From: Thermodesulfovibrio sp.
Lineage (GTDB): Bacteria > Nitrospirota > Thermodesulfovibrionia > UBA6902
Length of the DNA: 48,077 bases
Direction of reading: 5' to 3'
NCBI GenBank assembly: GCA_026982355.1
Contig: JALSHG010000095.1
Span: 1-48,077, forward strand
Part shown: piece after piece, positions 8,274-17,392 of the stretch
Numbering within the stretch: position 1 is the stretch's first letter
Layout: each line of letters begins with the position of its first letter
Notes under the pieces: model-generated
Seen by the model: only the letters and a program-made list of their open reading frames with translations
Told to the model about the DNA's origin: nothing
The model's database searches: none
Made by a program: the position numbers and the translations under genes

Positions 8274-8746
8274 GAGTAGGCATAGGCTATGACTCGCACA
8301 GGCTGGTCAAGGGCGGAAAGCTCGTTATCGGAGGCGTGCACATCCCCTTTGAACAGGGGCTGTGCGGTCATTCCGATGCGGATGTGCTCTGCCATGCAAT
8401 AATCGATGCGGTACTGGGAGCCCTCGGCGCAGGCGACATAGGCATGCACTTCCCGGATACGGACGGCAGATGGAAGGACGCCTCAAGTATCGACATGCTC
8501 TCGGAGATTACAGGGATGGTGAGGCGGGAGGGTCTTGAGATAGCGTGGATCGATTCGATCGTTATAACCGAAAAACCGAAGCTCCAGCCGTTCATCGGGG
8601 CAATGAAGGAAAACATCTCCGGCGCCGGCATCCCTTACAAGGCGGTCAATATAAAGGCCAAGACCAACGAGGGCATGGGCTTTACAGGAAAGGGCGAGGG
8701 CATGGCGGCACAGGCGGTCTGCCTGTTAACAAAAAAAATCCCTTAA
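8270..8746 (+). CDS. ispF: 2-C-methyl-D-erythritol 2,4-cyclodiphosphate synthase
   Basis: An enzyme of about 158 residues that follows IspD (after IspE, not in this window) in the MEP pathway and releases CMP to form the cyclic diphosphate. Visible motifs are 'GIGYDSHRL' with the metal-binding Asp/His pair, 'GHSDADVLCHAI', 'GDIGMHFPDTD' and 'NIKAKTNEGMGFTG'. The start is TTG at 8270, inside the ispD stop (TTGA overlap), with AAAGGAGGAGG about 10 nt upstream. Full family length. The MEP route implies isoprenoids are made without mevalonate. Confidence 0.96.
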   Translation: MRVGIGYDSHRLVKGGKLVIGGVHIPFEQGLCGHSDADVLCHAIIDAVLGALGAGDIGMHFPDTDGRWKDASSIDMLSEITGMVRREGLEIAWIDSIVITEKPKLQPFIGAMKENISGAGIPYKAVNIKAKTNEGMGFTGKGEGMAAQAVCLLTKKIP

Positions 8747-8754
8747 GCTATAAT
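8726..8754 (+). promoter_or_regulatory. Sigma-70-type promoter for the tlpA-like gene
   Basis: TTAACA (8726-8731), a 17-bp spacer, then a perfect TATAAT (8749-8754). It overlaps the end of ispF and would start transcription near 8761, about 55 nt before the thioredoxin-like gene. This separates that gene from the isoprenoid operon. Confidence 0.6.
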
Positions 8755-8815
8755 ATTACCAGCCGGTCTGCGGAAAATGCAGGCGCGGCAGGCAATGGAG
8801 CCACAGGAGCCGTGA

Positions 8816-9331
8816 ATGAAATATAAAGGAATTATTCTCGCAATACTTCTGACAGTCGCAGTCGCCGCACTGCTTGTCCTGCCGGAGAAAAAGACATACG
8901 GGGGGGCCGCCTCTGTCGGCATGCCCGCGCCGGAATTCGAGTACAGGGACACGGAAGGCAGACTCTGGAGGCTTTCCGACCTCAGGGGCAAGGTGGTGTT
9001 TCTGAATTTCTGGGCCACGTGGTGTCCCGCCTGCAAATCCGAGATGCCTTCCAAAGAGGCCCTGCACGAGAAGATGAAGGGCAGGCCGTTCCAGATGCTC
9101 GGCATACTCTTCAGGGACGACCCCGGCAGCCTGGCGGCGTATTTAAAAACCCGGCGTGTGAGCTTTCCCACATTGATCGGCCCGTGGAAGGAGACGGCGA
9201 AACTCTACGGCATAATCGGAATTCCCCAGACCTTCATCATTGACAAGGAGGGCATCCTAAGGGAGAGAATCGTCGGCCCGAGGGAGTGGGACGGTCCCGA
9301 GGCCCTTGCAATGATTGAAAAATGGCTGTAA
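8816..9331 (+). CDS. TlpA/ResA-like thiol:disulfide oxidoreductase
   Basis: A protein of about 171 residues. An N-terminal hydrophobic segment (4-22) anchors it to the membrane or exports it; a thioredoxin fold follows with the redox motif WATWCPAC near residue 64-71. 'GMPAPEFEYRDTEGRLWRL' and 'GIPQTFIIDKEG' with the cis-Pro are typical of the AhpC/TSA-Redoxin group that reduces cytochrome c maturation or other envelope disulfides. AGGAG lies upstream of the ATG and a good promoter overlaps the end of ispF. The next gene begins 4 nt after the stop, so the two are probably co-transcribed. The substrate cannot be read from sequence. Confidence 0.9.
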   Translation: MKYKGIILAILLTVAVAALLVLPEKKTYGGAASVGMPAPEFEYRDTEGRLWRLSDLRGKVVFLNFWATWCPACKSEMPSKEALHEKMKGRPFQMLGILFRDDPGSLAAYLKTRRVSFPTLIGPWKETAKLYGIIGIPQTFIIDKEGILRERIVGPREWDGPEALAMIEKWL

Positions 9332-9335
9332 CCGC

Positions 9336-9992
9336 ATGTACGACAAACTAAAGGCGATAGCGGTTTCCGGGGGTGCCACCGCATTCGGGACGGGAATGGT
9401 CGAAGACCTCAGGGTTCATTTCGATGCCCTGCCGCCGGACCAGACGGAAGGCATGTCTTACGGTATTGTGATCGGCGCAAGGGTTTCCGCCGCGGTTCTG
9501 AAGGGCTGTATCACGGGCCCCACCCGCCATTACCTGCACCACTACAGGATGCTGAACTGGCTGCTCGACCAGACCGCGGCAAAGATCGCGATCGCGATCC
9601 AGAACGAAGGATACAATGCCCTGCCGGTTCCCGCAAGCCAGATAATCGACTGGCAGGCGCAGACAGCGCACCTGTCGCACAAGATGACAGCCCTCCGTGC
9701 TGGCATCGGCTGGATAGGCAGGAACAACCTCCTTGTCCACCCGGAATACGGATCGAAAATCAGGCTCGCAACCATCCTGACCGACATGCCCATGGAAACG
9801 GACAGCCCGGTTGAGAACGACTGCGGGGAATGCAGGAAATGCATTGATATCTGTCCCGCATCCGCAATCCGGGAGTCGCACAGGGAGTGGAACAAGGCCG
9901 CCTGTCTCGAAAAGCTGAAATACTTTGCAAAGGCGCATAATGTGGGACAGTACATATGCGGCCTGTGCGTCAAGGTATGCAGTCCGCGGTAA
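9336..9992 (+). CDS. Short QueG-like 4Fe-4S double-cluster protein
   Basis: A cytoplasmic iron-sulfur protein of about 218 residues. The segment 'LRAGIGWIGRNNLLVHPEYG' is a hallmark of epoxyqueuosine reductase (QueG) relatives. Two [4Fe-4S] motifs follow: CGECRKCIDICP and, at the C-terminus, CGLCVKVCS. QueG proper is about 300-380 residues with an N-terminal cobalamin domain and C-terminal HEAT repeats; this protein lacks the latter and has a shorter N-terminus. It may therefore be a QueG-related reductase of other function rather than the tRNA enzyme. The ATG at 9336 follows the tlpA stop by 4 nt with little Shine-Dalgarno, suggesting coupling. A TTG at 9315 in the same frame is less likely. 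Confidence 0.8.
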   Translation: MYDKLKAIAVSGGATAFGTGMVEDLRVHFDALPPDQTEGMSYGIVIGARVSAAVLKGCITGPTRHYLHHYRMLNWLLDQTAAKIAIAIQNEGYNALPVPASQIIDWQAQTAHLSHKMTALRAGIGWIGRNNLLVHPEYGSKIRLATILTDMPMETDSPVENDCGECRKCIDICPASAIRESHREWNKAACLEKLKYFAKAHNVGQYICGLCVKVCSPR

Positions 9993-10140
9993 AATCTTTT
10001 CCTTGAGCATCCTCGTTTGTATTTTACTCCATCTTCCGCAGTTCAAAAAATAAAAGTTACATCTGCACGGTTGCCGTCGAAGACATCGAAGGATAGTGGC
10101 AATCCGCATGATAAAAACATTATCCCCCACCTTGAAGCGA

Positions 10141-10782
10141 CTACGCCGGAAGGTGGAGCCTCTGATTCAGATGCTCAAGGTGCAGTGTTAAAAATTCAAA
10201 ATCATCGATATCATCCACGTCATACCAGAAGGGAAGCATGGACAGCCTGATGCCGGTCCGCTTTATGCCCTTCAGTATCATGCTCACGTCCCTGCCCGTA
10301 TCCAGACTGATGTTGCGGAAGACGGTGTTTATTTTTTCCTTCCTTGCGCCGATCAGATACAGACCCTGGTCAAAGCACGGCCCTATGACGAAATCATTCC
10401 CCTGGAGATTCAGAAACGCCTTCCTGATGAAATCCACCGGCATGGAAGGGCTGTCGCTTCCTATCAGGACGATATGGGTGTAGCCTTTTGCGGCGCAGTG
10501 TTTAAATGCATTGAATATCCTCTCCCCGAGGGTGTCCCCGCGCTGATTGAATGTGCTCATGCCGTAGGTCTTTGCAATGTCCTTCAGAAAGGCATGGTTT
10601 TTTGAAGGGGCGCAACCCAGGAACCTGTCGATCCCCCTGAGCCGCGCGCACCGTGAGATGACTTCCGTTACGAAAGCCTTGTACACCTCAACGGTCTTTC
10701 CGGCCCCCATGTCCGCCTGCAGCCTTGTCTTGACCGTGCCTGGCACAGGGGCCTTTACAAAGGTGATAAGGGCTTTTTTCAT
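10141..10782 (-). CDS. TIGR04282 / DUF2064 glycosyltransferase-like protein
   Basis: A protein of about 213 residues. 'FVKAPVPGTVKTRL' at the N-terminus, 'QRGDTLGERI', 'IGSDSPSMP' and 'GPCFDQGLYLIG' are the conserved motifs of the GT-A-like family annotated as arsenosugar biosynthesis or 'family 2A' nucleotidyl/glycosyltransferase. Donor and acceptor are unknown; the arsenosugar name comes from one pathway and should not be assumed here. The ATG at 10782 follows TGTAAGGATAAC, in which the Shine-Dalgarno is the right end of a leader repeat. It is convergent with the QueG-like gene; the 148-bp gap between them shows a CCACCTT/AAGGTGG stem but no clear U-tract. Confidence 0.85.
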   Translation of the reverse strand: MKKALITFVKAPVPGTVKTRLQADMGAGKTVEVYKAFVTEVISRCARLRGIDRFLGCAPSKNHAFLKDIAKTYGMSTFNQRGDTLGERIFNAFKHCAAKGYTHIVLIGSDSPSMPVDFIRKAFLNLQGNDFVIGPCFDQGLYLIGARKEKINTVFRNISLDTGRDVSMILKGIKRTGIRLSMLPFWYDVDDIDDFEFLTLHLEHLNQRLHLPA

Positions 10783-10787
10783 GTTAT

Positions 10788-10833
10788 CCTTACAGCTGCA
10801 TAACATCGCCTGCCGGCTTATGCAACATTAAGC
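10788..10833 (-). repeat. Leader repeat, short form
   Basis: A 46-bp copy lacking the inner GGGGAGTCC hairpin: in minus sense, CTTAATGTTGCATAAG, a short CCGGCAGGCG core, then GCAGCTGTAAGG. It abuts the start of the DUF2064 gene and supplies its ribosome-binding AAGG. Confidence 0.85.
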
Positions 10834-10905
10834 TTGTTTCTCATGAGATCGTCCGCGGCAAGACCGCGGGGATATTTTAATGAATATCCACAGCAATTGT
10901 AAAAC

Positions 10906-10970
10906 AACCCTTACAGTTGCATAGAATACCGGCGGACTCCCCTGCACGTTTATGCAACATTAAGGCAACC
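10906..10970 (-). repeat. Leader repeat, intermediate form
   Basis: A second copy in tandem with the one at 10788-10833 and in the same orientation. It begins just after the stop of the PAS/GAF gene. Ends are TGCCTTAATGTTGCATAAAC and GCAACTGTAAGGGTTG in minus sense. Confidence 0.85.
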
Positions 10971-10974
10971 TTCA

Positions 10975-13092
10975 CTACTCTCTCTCCAGCACGGCGCCGT
11001 CCATGTATCTCATTATGTCGTCATAGTCCTTCTTTGACTTTTCATACATGATTGCATTTTCTATGGCTGTGCCGCACTGTTCGGCGAGCGCGGCTGCAAA
11101 GCCGATCTCCTGCTCCGAGAACCTCCTCGGCTCCCCTGTAAGCAGCCTCAGTACCCCGAGGACCTTGCCCCTTGCAACAACAGGGAGGGTGAGCATGCTC
11201 TTGATCCCCTCTTCCGCGGCCTCTTTCTTGTACTTGATCTTGTCGTCCGTTGCAACATCGTATATGGCCACGGGCTTTTCATTGAGCGCCTCGATTACGT
11301 TTTCCTCTGTGTCCACAGGCCCCCTGTTCAGGTACTTTTCACTCAGGCCGTATGCCGCGGCGAGTATGAGCTTCTTCCCTGTATGGTCCAGGAGGCGTAT
11401 GGTGGCCGCCTTCAGGCCCATCACCTCGGGGATCTTCCTCACGATCATGTCAAGCACCTCGTTGGCGCGCAGTGTGGAGCTGACGGCCTTCGTGACCTCC
11501 TGAAAGACGGAGAGGTATTCCTTCTCCTTGGATATCTCCTTTTCAAAGTGCTTTGCATTTACAATGGCTATCGCCGTCTGTTCGGCTATCGCCGACATGA
11601 ACCGCAGGTCTTCTTCGCTGTATTTCCTCGGCCTCGTCGTGTACAGCCTGAGCACCCCCATCACCTCGTTCTGAAAGCGCATGGGAATGGAGAGAATGGT
11701 GCGGATGCCCTCCTCCACAGCCTCTTTGTAATACCTCGAGTCCCTGTGCTCTGTTATGTCGTACTCCGAGACGGGCTTGCCGGCGAGGGCGTCGTCAATG
11801 CTTGCATCACAGGCGACAGGCCCCTTGTTGGCGTATTTTTCGCTCAGCCCGTAGTATGCAACCAGTTCCAGTTGCCGTGTCTCCCTGTTCAGAAGGCGCA
11901 GCGAACCTCCCTTCAGGTCCATCACCTCGGGGATTTTCCTGACTATCATGTTCAGGACTTCCTTTACATTCAGTGTGGAGCTGACCGCCTTCGTGATCTC
12001 TTCAAAGACCCTGAGATACTCTTTTTCCCTTGAAACCGCGCTTTCAAACCGCCTGGCGTTTACGATGGCTATTGCAGCCTGCTCGGCCAGGGCCGACATG
12101 AACTTGAGGTCATCGTCGGTGTATTTCACAGGCTCGCTGGTGTACATCCTCAGGACCCCGATCACTTCATCCTTGAAACGCAGGGGAATGGACAGTATGC
12201 TCCTGATGCCCTCTTCTATGGCCTCTTTGTAGTACCTTGAGTCCCTGTGCTCCGTGATGTCGTATACAGAGACGGGCTTGCCGGCGAGGGCGTCGTCGAT
12301 GCTTGCATCATAGGCGACAGGCCCCTTGTTGGCGTATTTTTCACTAAGGCCGTAACACGCGGCGAGCTCCATCTGTTTCGTCTCACTGTTGAGGAGCCTG
12401 AGAAGGCTTGCCTTGACATTCATGACTTTTACAACGTTTGTCACTATAAGGTGCAGGACTTCGTCCGTGGAGATGCTGGAGCTTATGGCCTTGCAAATAT
12501 TCTGGTAGCTCTCGAGGTAGACCTTTTTCTCGAATATCTTCTCCGCGCACGAGGGGCACATGCCGTGCGTAAAGATACCGAAGCCCTCATTCGTGAGATA
12601 TGTCTCAAGCTGTTCCCAGTAATTTTCATCGCTCCTTATCTTCTTGCACCACCCGCAGATGGGGATCAGCCTTTCCCTTTTTTCGGCCTTTATCCTGTTT
12701 GCGGCTGTTTCTATGCAATCCGAGATATCCCTGAGAGTCACGACGGCCCCCGTTATCTCGCCGCCGTTGAAGACCGGCGAGGCATTCTCTTCAACGGGTA
12801 TCTTTCCGCGGCCCGTTGCATCAAGGAAGAACTGTTTGCTTACGGCCCTGTTTTCACGCATGCAAAGTTCGGCCGGGTACTCGAAGTGCCGGAGCCTGTT
12901 CCCGCGCGCATCTTCATATCCGATATTCACCTTGTCAAGCGGCATGCCGGTCACTTCACCGGGGGCGAGACCCGTCAGGGAACCGGCCGCCCTGTTCCAG
13001 AACAGGATTTTCCGGTTCCGGTCGACAAGGTACACCCCGTCCGTCATGTTGTCGAGTACCTGGCGGTAAATTTTCCGGTTCCAGCTCAGCAT
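10975..13092 (-). CDS. PAS + triple GAF sensor protein without output domain
   Basis: A soluble protein of about 705 residues. A PAS domain (about 8-125) is followed by a Cys-rich linker ('ICGWCKKIR' ... 'CPSCAEKIF', about 144-185), often seen after PAS domains in signalling proteins and possibly metal-binding. Three tandem GAF domains follow (about 195-350, 360-520, 530-690) that resemble each other closely: 'YGLSEKYANKGPVA' and 'DITEHRDSRYYKEA' recur. No kinase, GGDEF, EAL or HTH is present, and the C-terminus is a short helix. It probably senses a small ligand or redox state and acts through a partner. The downstream genes on this strand are DUF2064 and nothing regulatory; the diguanylate cyclase at 13250 is immediately upstream, with a GAF domain of its own. 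The start ATG follows a leader repeat (TGTAAGG 13 nt upstream). Confidence 0.85.
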   Translation of the reverse strand: MLSWNRKIYRQVLDNMTDGVYLVDRNRKILFWNRAAGSLTGLAPGEVTGMPLDKVNIGYEDARGNRLRHFEYPAELCMRENRAVSKQFFLDATGRGKIPVEENASPVFNGGEITGAVVTLRDISDCIETAANRIKAEKRERLIPICGWCKKIRSDENYWEQLETYLTNEGFGIFTHGMCPSCAEKIFEKKVYLESYQNICKAISSSISTDEVLHLIVTNVVKVMNVKASLLRLLNSETKQMELAACYGLSEKYANKGPVAYDASIDDALAGKPVSVYDITEHRDSRYYKEAIEEGIRSILSIPLRFKDEVIGVLRMYTSEPVKYTDDDLKFMSALAEQAAIAIVNARRFESAVSREKEYLRVFEEITKAVSSTLNVKEVLNMIVRKIPEVMDLKGGSLRLLNRETRQLELVAYYGLSEKYANKGPVACDASIDDALAGKPVSEYDITEHRDSRYYKEAVEEGIRTILSIPMRFQNEVMGVLRLYTTRPRKYSEEDLRFMSAIAEQTAIAIVNAKHFEKEISKEKEYLSVFQEVTKAVSSTLRANEVLDMIVRKIPEVMGLKAATIRLLDHTGKKLILAAAYGLSEKYLNRGPVDTEENVIEALNEKPVAIYDVATDDKIKYKKEAAEEGIKSMLTLPVVARGKVLGVLRLLTGEPRRFSEQEIGFAAALAEQCGTAIENAIMYEKSKKDYDDIMRYMDGAVLERE

Positions 13093-13105
13093 GATGGCTA
13101 TAGTT

Positions 13106-13200
13106 TACCTTACAGCGGCATGAAAATACCGCCTGCGGGGCAGGGGGAGCCGGAGGTTTTACGGCGGACTCCCCTGCCCGGCCTATGCAACATTATGGTT
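13106..13200 (-). repeat. Leader repeat, long form
   Basis: A complete 95-bp copy with strong inner arms (GGGCAGGGGAGTCCG against CGGCTCCCCCTGCCC in minus sense). It ends 14 bp before the PAS/GAF gene start, in sense orientation. Confidence 0.9.
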
Positions 13201-13249
13201 TGCTTATTCCGGATGCCGGAATTAAAACACCCGGTATGCAGAGGGAAGG

Positions 13250-14635
13250 TCATTTTGCAGCATACACTATGTTTTTTGTTAAAAACTTGCCGTGGTACAT
13301 GGCGTCGTCCGCAATCTTCAGGAGGTCATCCTTGTTGTCTGCATTGTCGGGATAGGATGCCACCCCGAAGCTCGCCGTCAGCCTGATGGGGTAACCTTCG
13401 TCTCTAAGGAAGACGTTCTTCTCTATGGCCTTCCTGAGCCGTTCAGCCACCAGGAAACTTGCATCCAGCGAGGTCTGGGGCAGGATTATTACAAACTCGT
13501 CCCCGCCGTAACGCGTGATTATGTCGATCTTCCTCAAGCTGTTCTGAAGCAGCCTGGCTATCTCGACAAGCACCCTGCTGCCGATAAGATGGCCGTACTT
13601 GTCGTTTACCTTCTTGAAATTGTCAAGGTCCATGAACACCAGCGAGAACATGGAGCGGTACCGCCTCGCCCTTTCGATCTCAACGTCGATGGCATGGTTG
13701 AGATAATGAATATTATAGAGATTCGTAAGATCATCATTTTTGGTTTTCCGGTAAAGGAAGGTCCGCTCTATGGCGATATTGATAAAATTCGCCGCATTCA
13801 GAAGCAGCTTCATATGGTCTTCAGTGAACGGGTTGCCGCCTCTGCCGTTGATCAGCCTCAATACGCCGACAACGTCCCGGTCCTTCATCCTCAGCGGCGC
13901 GCAGATCAGGGACTCCACCTCGATGCCCGGAAAGCTGTCCGTCTCTCTGTCAAAGCGCCTGTCCTTCAGCACATCGCGCACGATTACGGGAACGCCTTTA
14001 TCCAGCACCCATCCGGCAATGCCGGTTTCTTTTTTGATTTTAAGTTTCCGGATTTTTTTTGAAGAACGCAGAGGTATTATGTCAAAAAGCGGGTCGCTGT
14101 CAAGCAGCAGCGACCATGCGCCGGCGCCGGTCATAAGGCGTACCTTTTCCATTATGTAATTCAGGCATTTCTTCAGCCCCTGTGATGCAACCAGTTCGGT
14201 TGAGACATCATGGTAAAATTTCAGTTCTTTTTCCCCGTCTCTCAGTTGGGCCTGAAGGCGCCTGTTTTCGTCATCCACGCTCCTGATTTTCAGAAGCTTG
14301 TCGGTCCAGTATTTGAATGTCCTTAATGAAAAAGGCGCGGGAAGGGGTATTGCAAGCATGTCTCTGACGGGCGGACTGTTGTATTTCGGGGTATCCCCGC
14401 CGGTTAAAATAATTTTCGGGGCGGCGGCCGCCAGCCGCCTGAATTCCCCTGAAGCAGCGGCCTCGGAGGCAAAGCGGCTTCCGAGCACTATCAGGTCTAC
14501 AGCATTGTTTCTCAGGCAGGAAACGGCTCCGTCGATATTCCGTCTTGTTATCAGGAAGTAATCTTTGCCGGAGAGTGACTTTTCAAACTCAAGGACCGGG
14601 GAATCATTCCCGTCTATCAGCAGTATCTTACGCAT
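13250..14635 (-). CDS. GAF-GGDEF diguanylate cyclase with receiver-like N-terminus
   Basis: A protein of about 461 residues. The N-terminal 110 residues resemble a degenerate receiver (ILLIDGND start, 'DLIVLGSRF' where a phospho-acceptor would lie, with Gly rather than Asp following the strand), so phosphorylation is doubtful. A coiled linker leads to a GAF domain (about 145-290) and a GGDEF domain (about 305-455) with '[10 protein letters not shown]' and an intact RYGGDEF active site. It should make c-di-GMP from GTP. The start ATG overlaps the secA stop by 8 nt, so it is probably translated from the secA transcript. An I-site RxxD upstream of GGDEF is not obvious; the preceding residues are '[11 protein letters not shown]'. 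Confidence 0.9.
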   Translation of the reverse strand: MRKILLIDGNDSPVLEFEKSLSGKDYFLITRRNIDGAVSCLRNNAVDLIVLGSRFASEAAASGEFRRLAAAAPKIILTGGDTPKYNSPPVRDMLAIPLPAPFSLRTFKYWTDKLLKIRSVDDENRRLQAQLRDGEKELKFYHDVSTELVASQGLKKCLNYIMEKVRLMTGAGAWSLLLDSDPLFDIIPLRSSKKIRKLKIKKETGIAGWVLDKGVPVIVRDVLKDRRFDRETDSFPGIEVESLICAPLRMKDRDVVGVLRLINGRGGNPFTEDHMKLLLNAANFINIAIERTFLYRKTKNDDLTNLYNIHYLNHAIDVEIERARRYRSMFSLVFMDLDNFKKVNDKYGHLIGSRVLVEIARLLQNSLRKIDIITRYGGDEFVIILPQTSLDASFLVAERLRKAIEKNVFLRDEGYPIRLTASFGVASYPDNADNKDDLLKIADDAMYHGKFLTKNIVYAAK

Positions 14636-17306
14636 TAATTCCGCAGCACTTTTTGTATTTCTTTCCGCTTCCGCATATGCAGGGGGCGTTTCTGCCTATC
14701 TTCTTGTCTTTTACGACAGTCTGCGGCCTGGCGCTTTCTCCCCGGTTTCCGCGGCCGTATATCATCCTTGCAGGCTTCGGCGCAAATTGCCTTTCCACCG
14801 TATCCTCTCTGGCAATCTGGATCTTCATCAGTCTCGCGACCACTTCAGAGGCAACCCTGTCGCTCAGCTCGGCGAATATCTCGAAGGCCTCCCTTTTGTA
14901 CTCCACAAGCGGGTCCCGCTGGCCGTACCCCCTGAGGCCCACTCCTTCTTTCAGGTGGTCCATGCTCAGCAGGTGGTCTTTCCACTGTGTGTCCACCACC
15001 TGAAGGAGAACCATCTTTTCAAGGTACCGGAAGGTGTCGGGCCCGATCTCCTGCTCCTTGGTTTCGTACGCCTGCTTTATCTCGTCAAGGAGCCTGGCGC
15101 GAAGGTCCTCGAAGTCCATCACCTCCAGCTCAGGGTAGATGGCGAACTGGCCGTAAATCGCATCCCTGAGGGTTTTCAGGTCCCATTCCTCGGGATGCCG
15201 GTTTTCGGGACAGTGCTTGGAGAGCATATCATCGAGGACATTCTCCGCCATTTCCAGAATCCTGTCCCTGACATTTTCGGATGTGAGTATCTCCCGCCTG
15301 AAGGAATATATCTCGCTTCTCTGCTTGTTATTGACGTCGTCGTATTCAAGCAGGTGCTTTCTTATGTCGAAGTTATGCGCCTCCACTTTTTTCTGGGAGG
15401 TCTCTATCGCCCTGCTCACCCACTTGTGCTCTATGGGCTGGGAGTCTTCCATGCCGAGCTTGCCCATCAGGCCCGAAACCCTGTCCGAGCCGAATATCCT
15501 CATGAGGTCGTCTTCAAGCGAGAGATAGAATCTTGAGGAACCGGGGTCGCCCTGCCTTCCCGAGCGCCCTCTTAACTGGTTGTCTATCCTCCTTGACTCG
15601 TGCCTCTCGGTGCCGAGTATATGCAGGCCTCCGGCTGCCACGACTTTCTCCCTGTCCTTCTCGCATATCTCCCTGGCCTTCTGCAGGGCCCTTTCGTATT
15701 CTTCCTGCGTATAATCCTTTTTATCCCTGAGCATATCCCTTGCGATGCCCTCGGGATTGCCCCCGAGCACTATGTCCGTGCCCCTGCCGGCCATGTTTGT
15801 CGCGATGGTCACGGCTCCGCTTCTTCCGGCCTGGGCGATTATCTCCGCCTCCTTTTCGTGATACTTGGCGTTGAGCACGGAGTGGGGAATTTTCTTCTTT
15901 TTCAGCATGGCGCTGAGAATCTCCGATTTTTCAATCGATATGGTGCCCACGAGCACAGGCTGTCCCCTTTTGTAGCAGTCTTCAATTTCATCGATGACGG
16001 CATGGAACTTGGCCTTGACCGTCTTGTAAATAATATCCGGGTGGTCCTTCCTGATCATGGGCCGGTTCGTCGGGATTACCAGCACATCAAGGTTGTATAT
16101 TTTCCCGAATTCCTCGGCTTCCGTGTCGGCGGTCCCGGTCATGCCGGCGAGTTTCCTGTACATCCTGAAGTAATTCTGGAAAGTGATGGTGGCGAGAGTC
16201 TGATTTTCGCTCTCTATCTTCACACCCTCTTTGGCCTCTATCGCCTGGTGCAGGCCGTCGGACCAGCGCCTGCCGGGCATAAGGCGGCCGGTGAACTCAT
16301 CGACGATTATCACCTCATTGTCCTTGACGATATAGTCCACGTCCCTTTTAAACAGTGCATGCGCCCTCAGCCCCTGATGGACATGGTGAACCAGCTCGAC
16401 GTTTGCGGGGTCATAGAGGTTGCCCACCCCGAGCAGTTTCTCCACCTTTGCATTTCCTTCCTCGGTCAGTATGGCGCTCTTCGCCTTTTCATCTATCGTG
16501 TAATCCTCTCCCATTTTAAGTTTCGGAATTATCTTGTCTATCCTGTAGTATTTGTCCGTGGACTCCTCGGAGGGGCCTGATATTATCAGCGGGGTTCTCG
16601 CCTCGTCAATCAGGATGCTGTCCACTTCGTCGACAATCGCAAAGTTGAGCTCCCTCTGGACATAATCGTTTATGTGGTACTTCATGTTGTCCCGCAGGTA
16701 GTCAAAGCCGAACTCGTTGTTGGTCCCGTAAGTGATGTCCGCGGCATAGGCGTCTTTCCTGTCCACGGGCTTCAGGTGTTTCAGCCTGCTGTCCTCGGCG
16801 TGGTATGAAGGGTCATAGACAAAGGAAGCGTCGTGCTGGATGATGCCCACGGAGAGTCCGAGAAAATCATATATTGGGCCCATCCACACCGCATCCCTCT
16901 TTGCAAGGTAATCATTGACGGTGATGATGTGCACGCCCCTGCCATCGAGGGCGTTGAGATAAACCGCGAGCGTGGCCACAAGGGTCTTGCCCTCACCGGT
17001 TTTCATTTCGGCTATTTTCCCGTTGTGAAGGGCGATGCCGCCGATAAGCTGCACATCAAAGTGGCGCATCCCGAGCGTTCTCCGCGAGGTCTCCCTCACG
17101 ACGGCAAACGCCTCGGGAAGAATATCGTCCATGCTCTCACCGGCCTGAAGCCTTCTGCGGAACCCGTCCGTCTTCGCCCTGAGCGCGGCATCGTCAAGGG
17201 ATGAGACATGGTCTTCAAGGGCGTTGACCTCCTCAACGACGGACCAGAGCCTCCTGATTTCCCTGTCGTTTTTCGTTCCCACTATTTTCGTCAGAAAACC
17301 GAACAT
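14628..17306 (-). CDS. secA: Preprotein translocase ATPase SecA
   Basis: A protein of about 892 residues, the ATP-driven motor of the SecYEG export channel at the inner membrane. Walker A is in '[11 protein letters not shown]'; the DEAD-like box is '[15 protein letters not shown]'; '[10 protein letters not shown]' and '[10 protein letters not shown]' are further helicase motifs; '[11 protein letters not shown]' is motif VI. The C-terminus carries a zinc-binding SEC-C tail, [14 protein letters not shown]. Length is standard. The ATG at 17306 has no Shine-Dalgarno and sits 8 nt after a TATAAT box (17315-17320, minus strand), which suggests a leaderless or near-leaderless transcript. The diguanylate cyclase gene overlaps its end by 8 nt. 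Confidence 0.98.
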   Translation of the reverse strand: MFGFLTKIVGTKNDREIRRLWSVVEEVNALEDHVSSLDDAALRAKTDGFRRRLQAGESMDDILPEAFAVVRETSRRTLGMRHFDVQLIGGIALHNGKIAEMKTGEGKTLVATLAVYLNALDGRGVHIITVNDYLAKRDAVWMGPIYDFLGLSVGIIQHDASFVYDPSYHAEDSRLKHLKPVDRKDAYAADITYGTNNEFGFDYLRDNMKYHINDYVQRELNFAIVDEVDSILIDEARTPLIISGPSEESTDKYYRIDKIIPKLKMGEDYTIDEKAKSAILTEEGNAKVEKLLGVGNLYDPANVELVHHVHQGLRAHALFKRDVDYIVKDNEVIIVDEFTGRLMPGRRWSDGLHQAIEAKEGVKIESENQTLATITFQNYFRMYRKLAGMTGTADTEAEEFGKIYNLDVLVIPTNRPMIRKDHPDIIYKTVKAKFHAVIDEIEDCYKRGQPVLVGTISIEKSEILSAMLKKKKIPHSVLNAKYHEKEAEIIAQAGRSGAVTIATNMAGRGTDIVLGGNPEGIARDMLRDKKDYTQEEYERALQKAREICEKDREKVVAAGGLHILGTERHESRRIDNQLRGRSGRQGDPGSSRFYLSLEDDLMRIFGSDRVSGLMGKLGMEDSQPIEHKWVSRAIETSQKKVEAHNFDIRKHLLEYDDVNNKQRSEIYSFRREILTSENVRDRILEMAENVLDDMLSKHCPENRHPEEWDLKTLRDAIYGQFAIYPELEVMDFEDLRARLLDEIKQAYETKEQEIGPDTFRYLEKMVLLQVVDTQWKDHLLSMDHLKEGVGLRGYGQRDPLVEYKREAFEIFAELSDRVASEVVARLMKIQIAREDTVERQFAPKPARMIYGRGNRGESARPQTVVKDKKIGRNAPCICGSGKKYKKCCGINA

Positions 17307-17314
17307 GACAAATT

Positions 17315-17320
17315 ATTATA
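17315..17320 (-). promoter_or_regulatory. -10 box immediately upstream of secA
   Basis: Minus-strand TATAAT ends 8 nt before the secA ATG, with no Shine-Dalgarno between. The -35 region would fall in the adjacent leader repeat and is weak. This is the second gene here, after the one at 3691, with this arrangement. Confidence 0.45.
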
Positions 17321-17336
17321 ACAAAAATACCGGCAT

Positions 17337-17390
17337 TAACCATACAGCGGCATAAAAACATCGCCCGCGGGGCGGGAGGGTGTAAGGAAA
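17337..17390 (-). repeat. Leader repeat, right half
   Basis: In minus sense it reads CGCGGGCGATGTTTTTATGC then CGCTGTATGGTTA. The distal (left) end is missing and the histidine kinase stop lies there. It is sense-oriented upstream of secA. Confidence 0.7.
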
Positions 17391-17392
17391 AC

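Noticed and set aside
10017-10140. Terminator between the QueG-like and DUF2064 genes
   Set aside because: A CCACCTT/AAGGTGG stem exists, but its 17-nt loop and lack of a T-run do not support a rho-independent terminator.
12247-13386. Long plus-strand frame opposite the PAS/GAF gene
   Set aside because: It is a shadow of a well-supported minus-strand gene; the translation shows no domain and spans an intergenic repeat.
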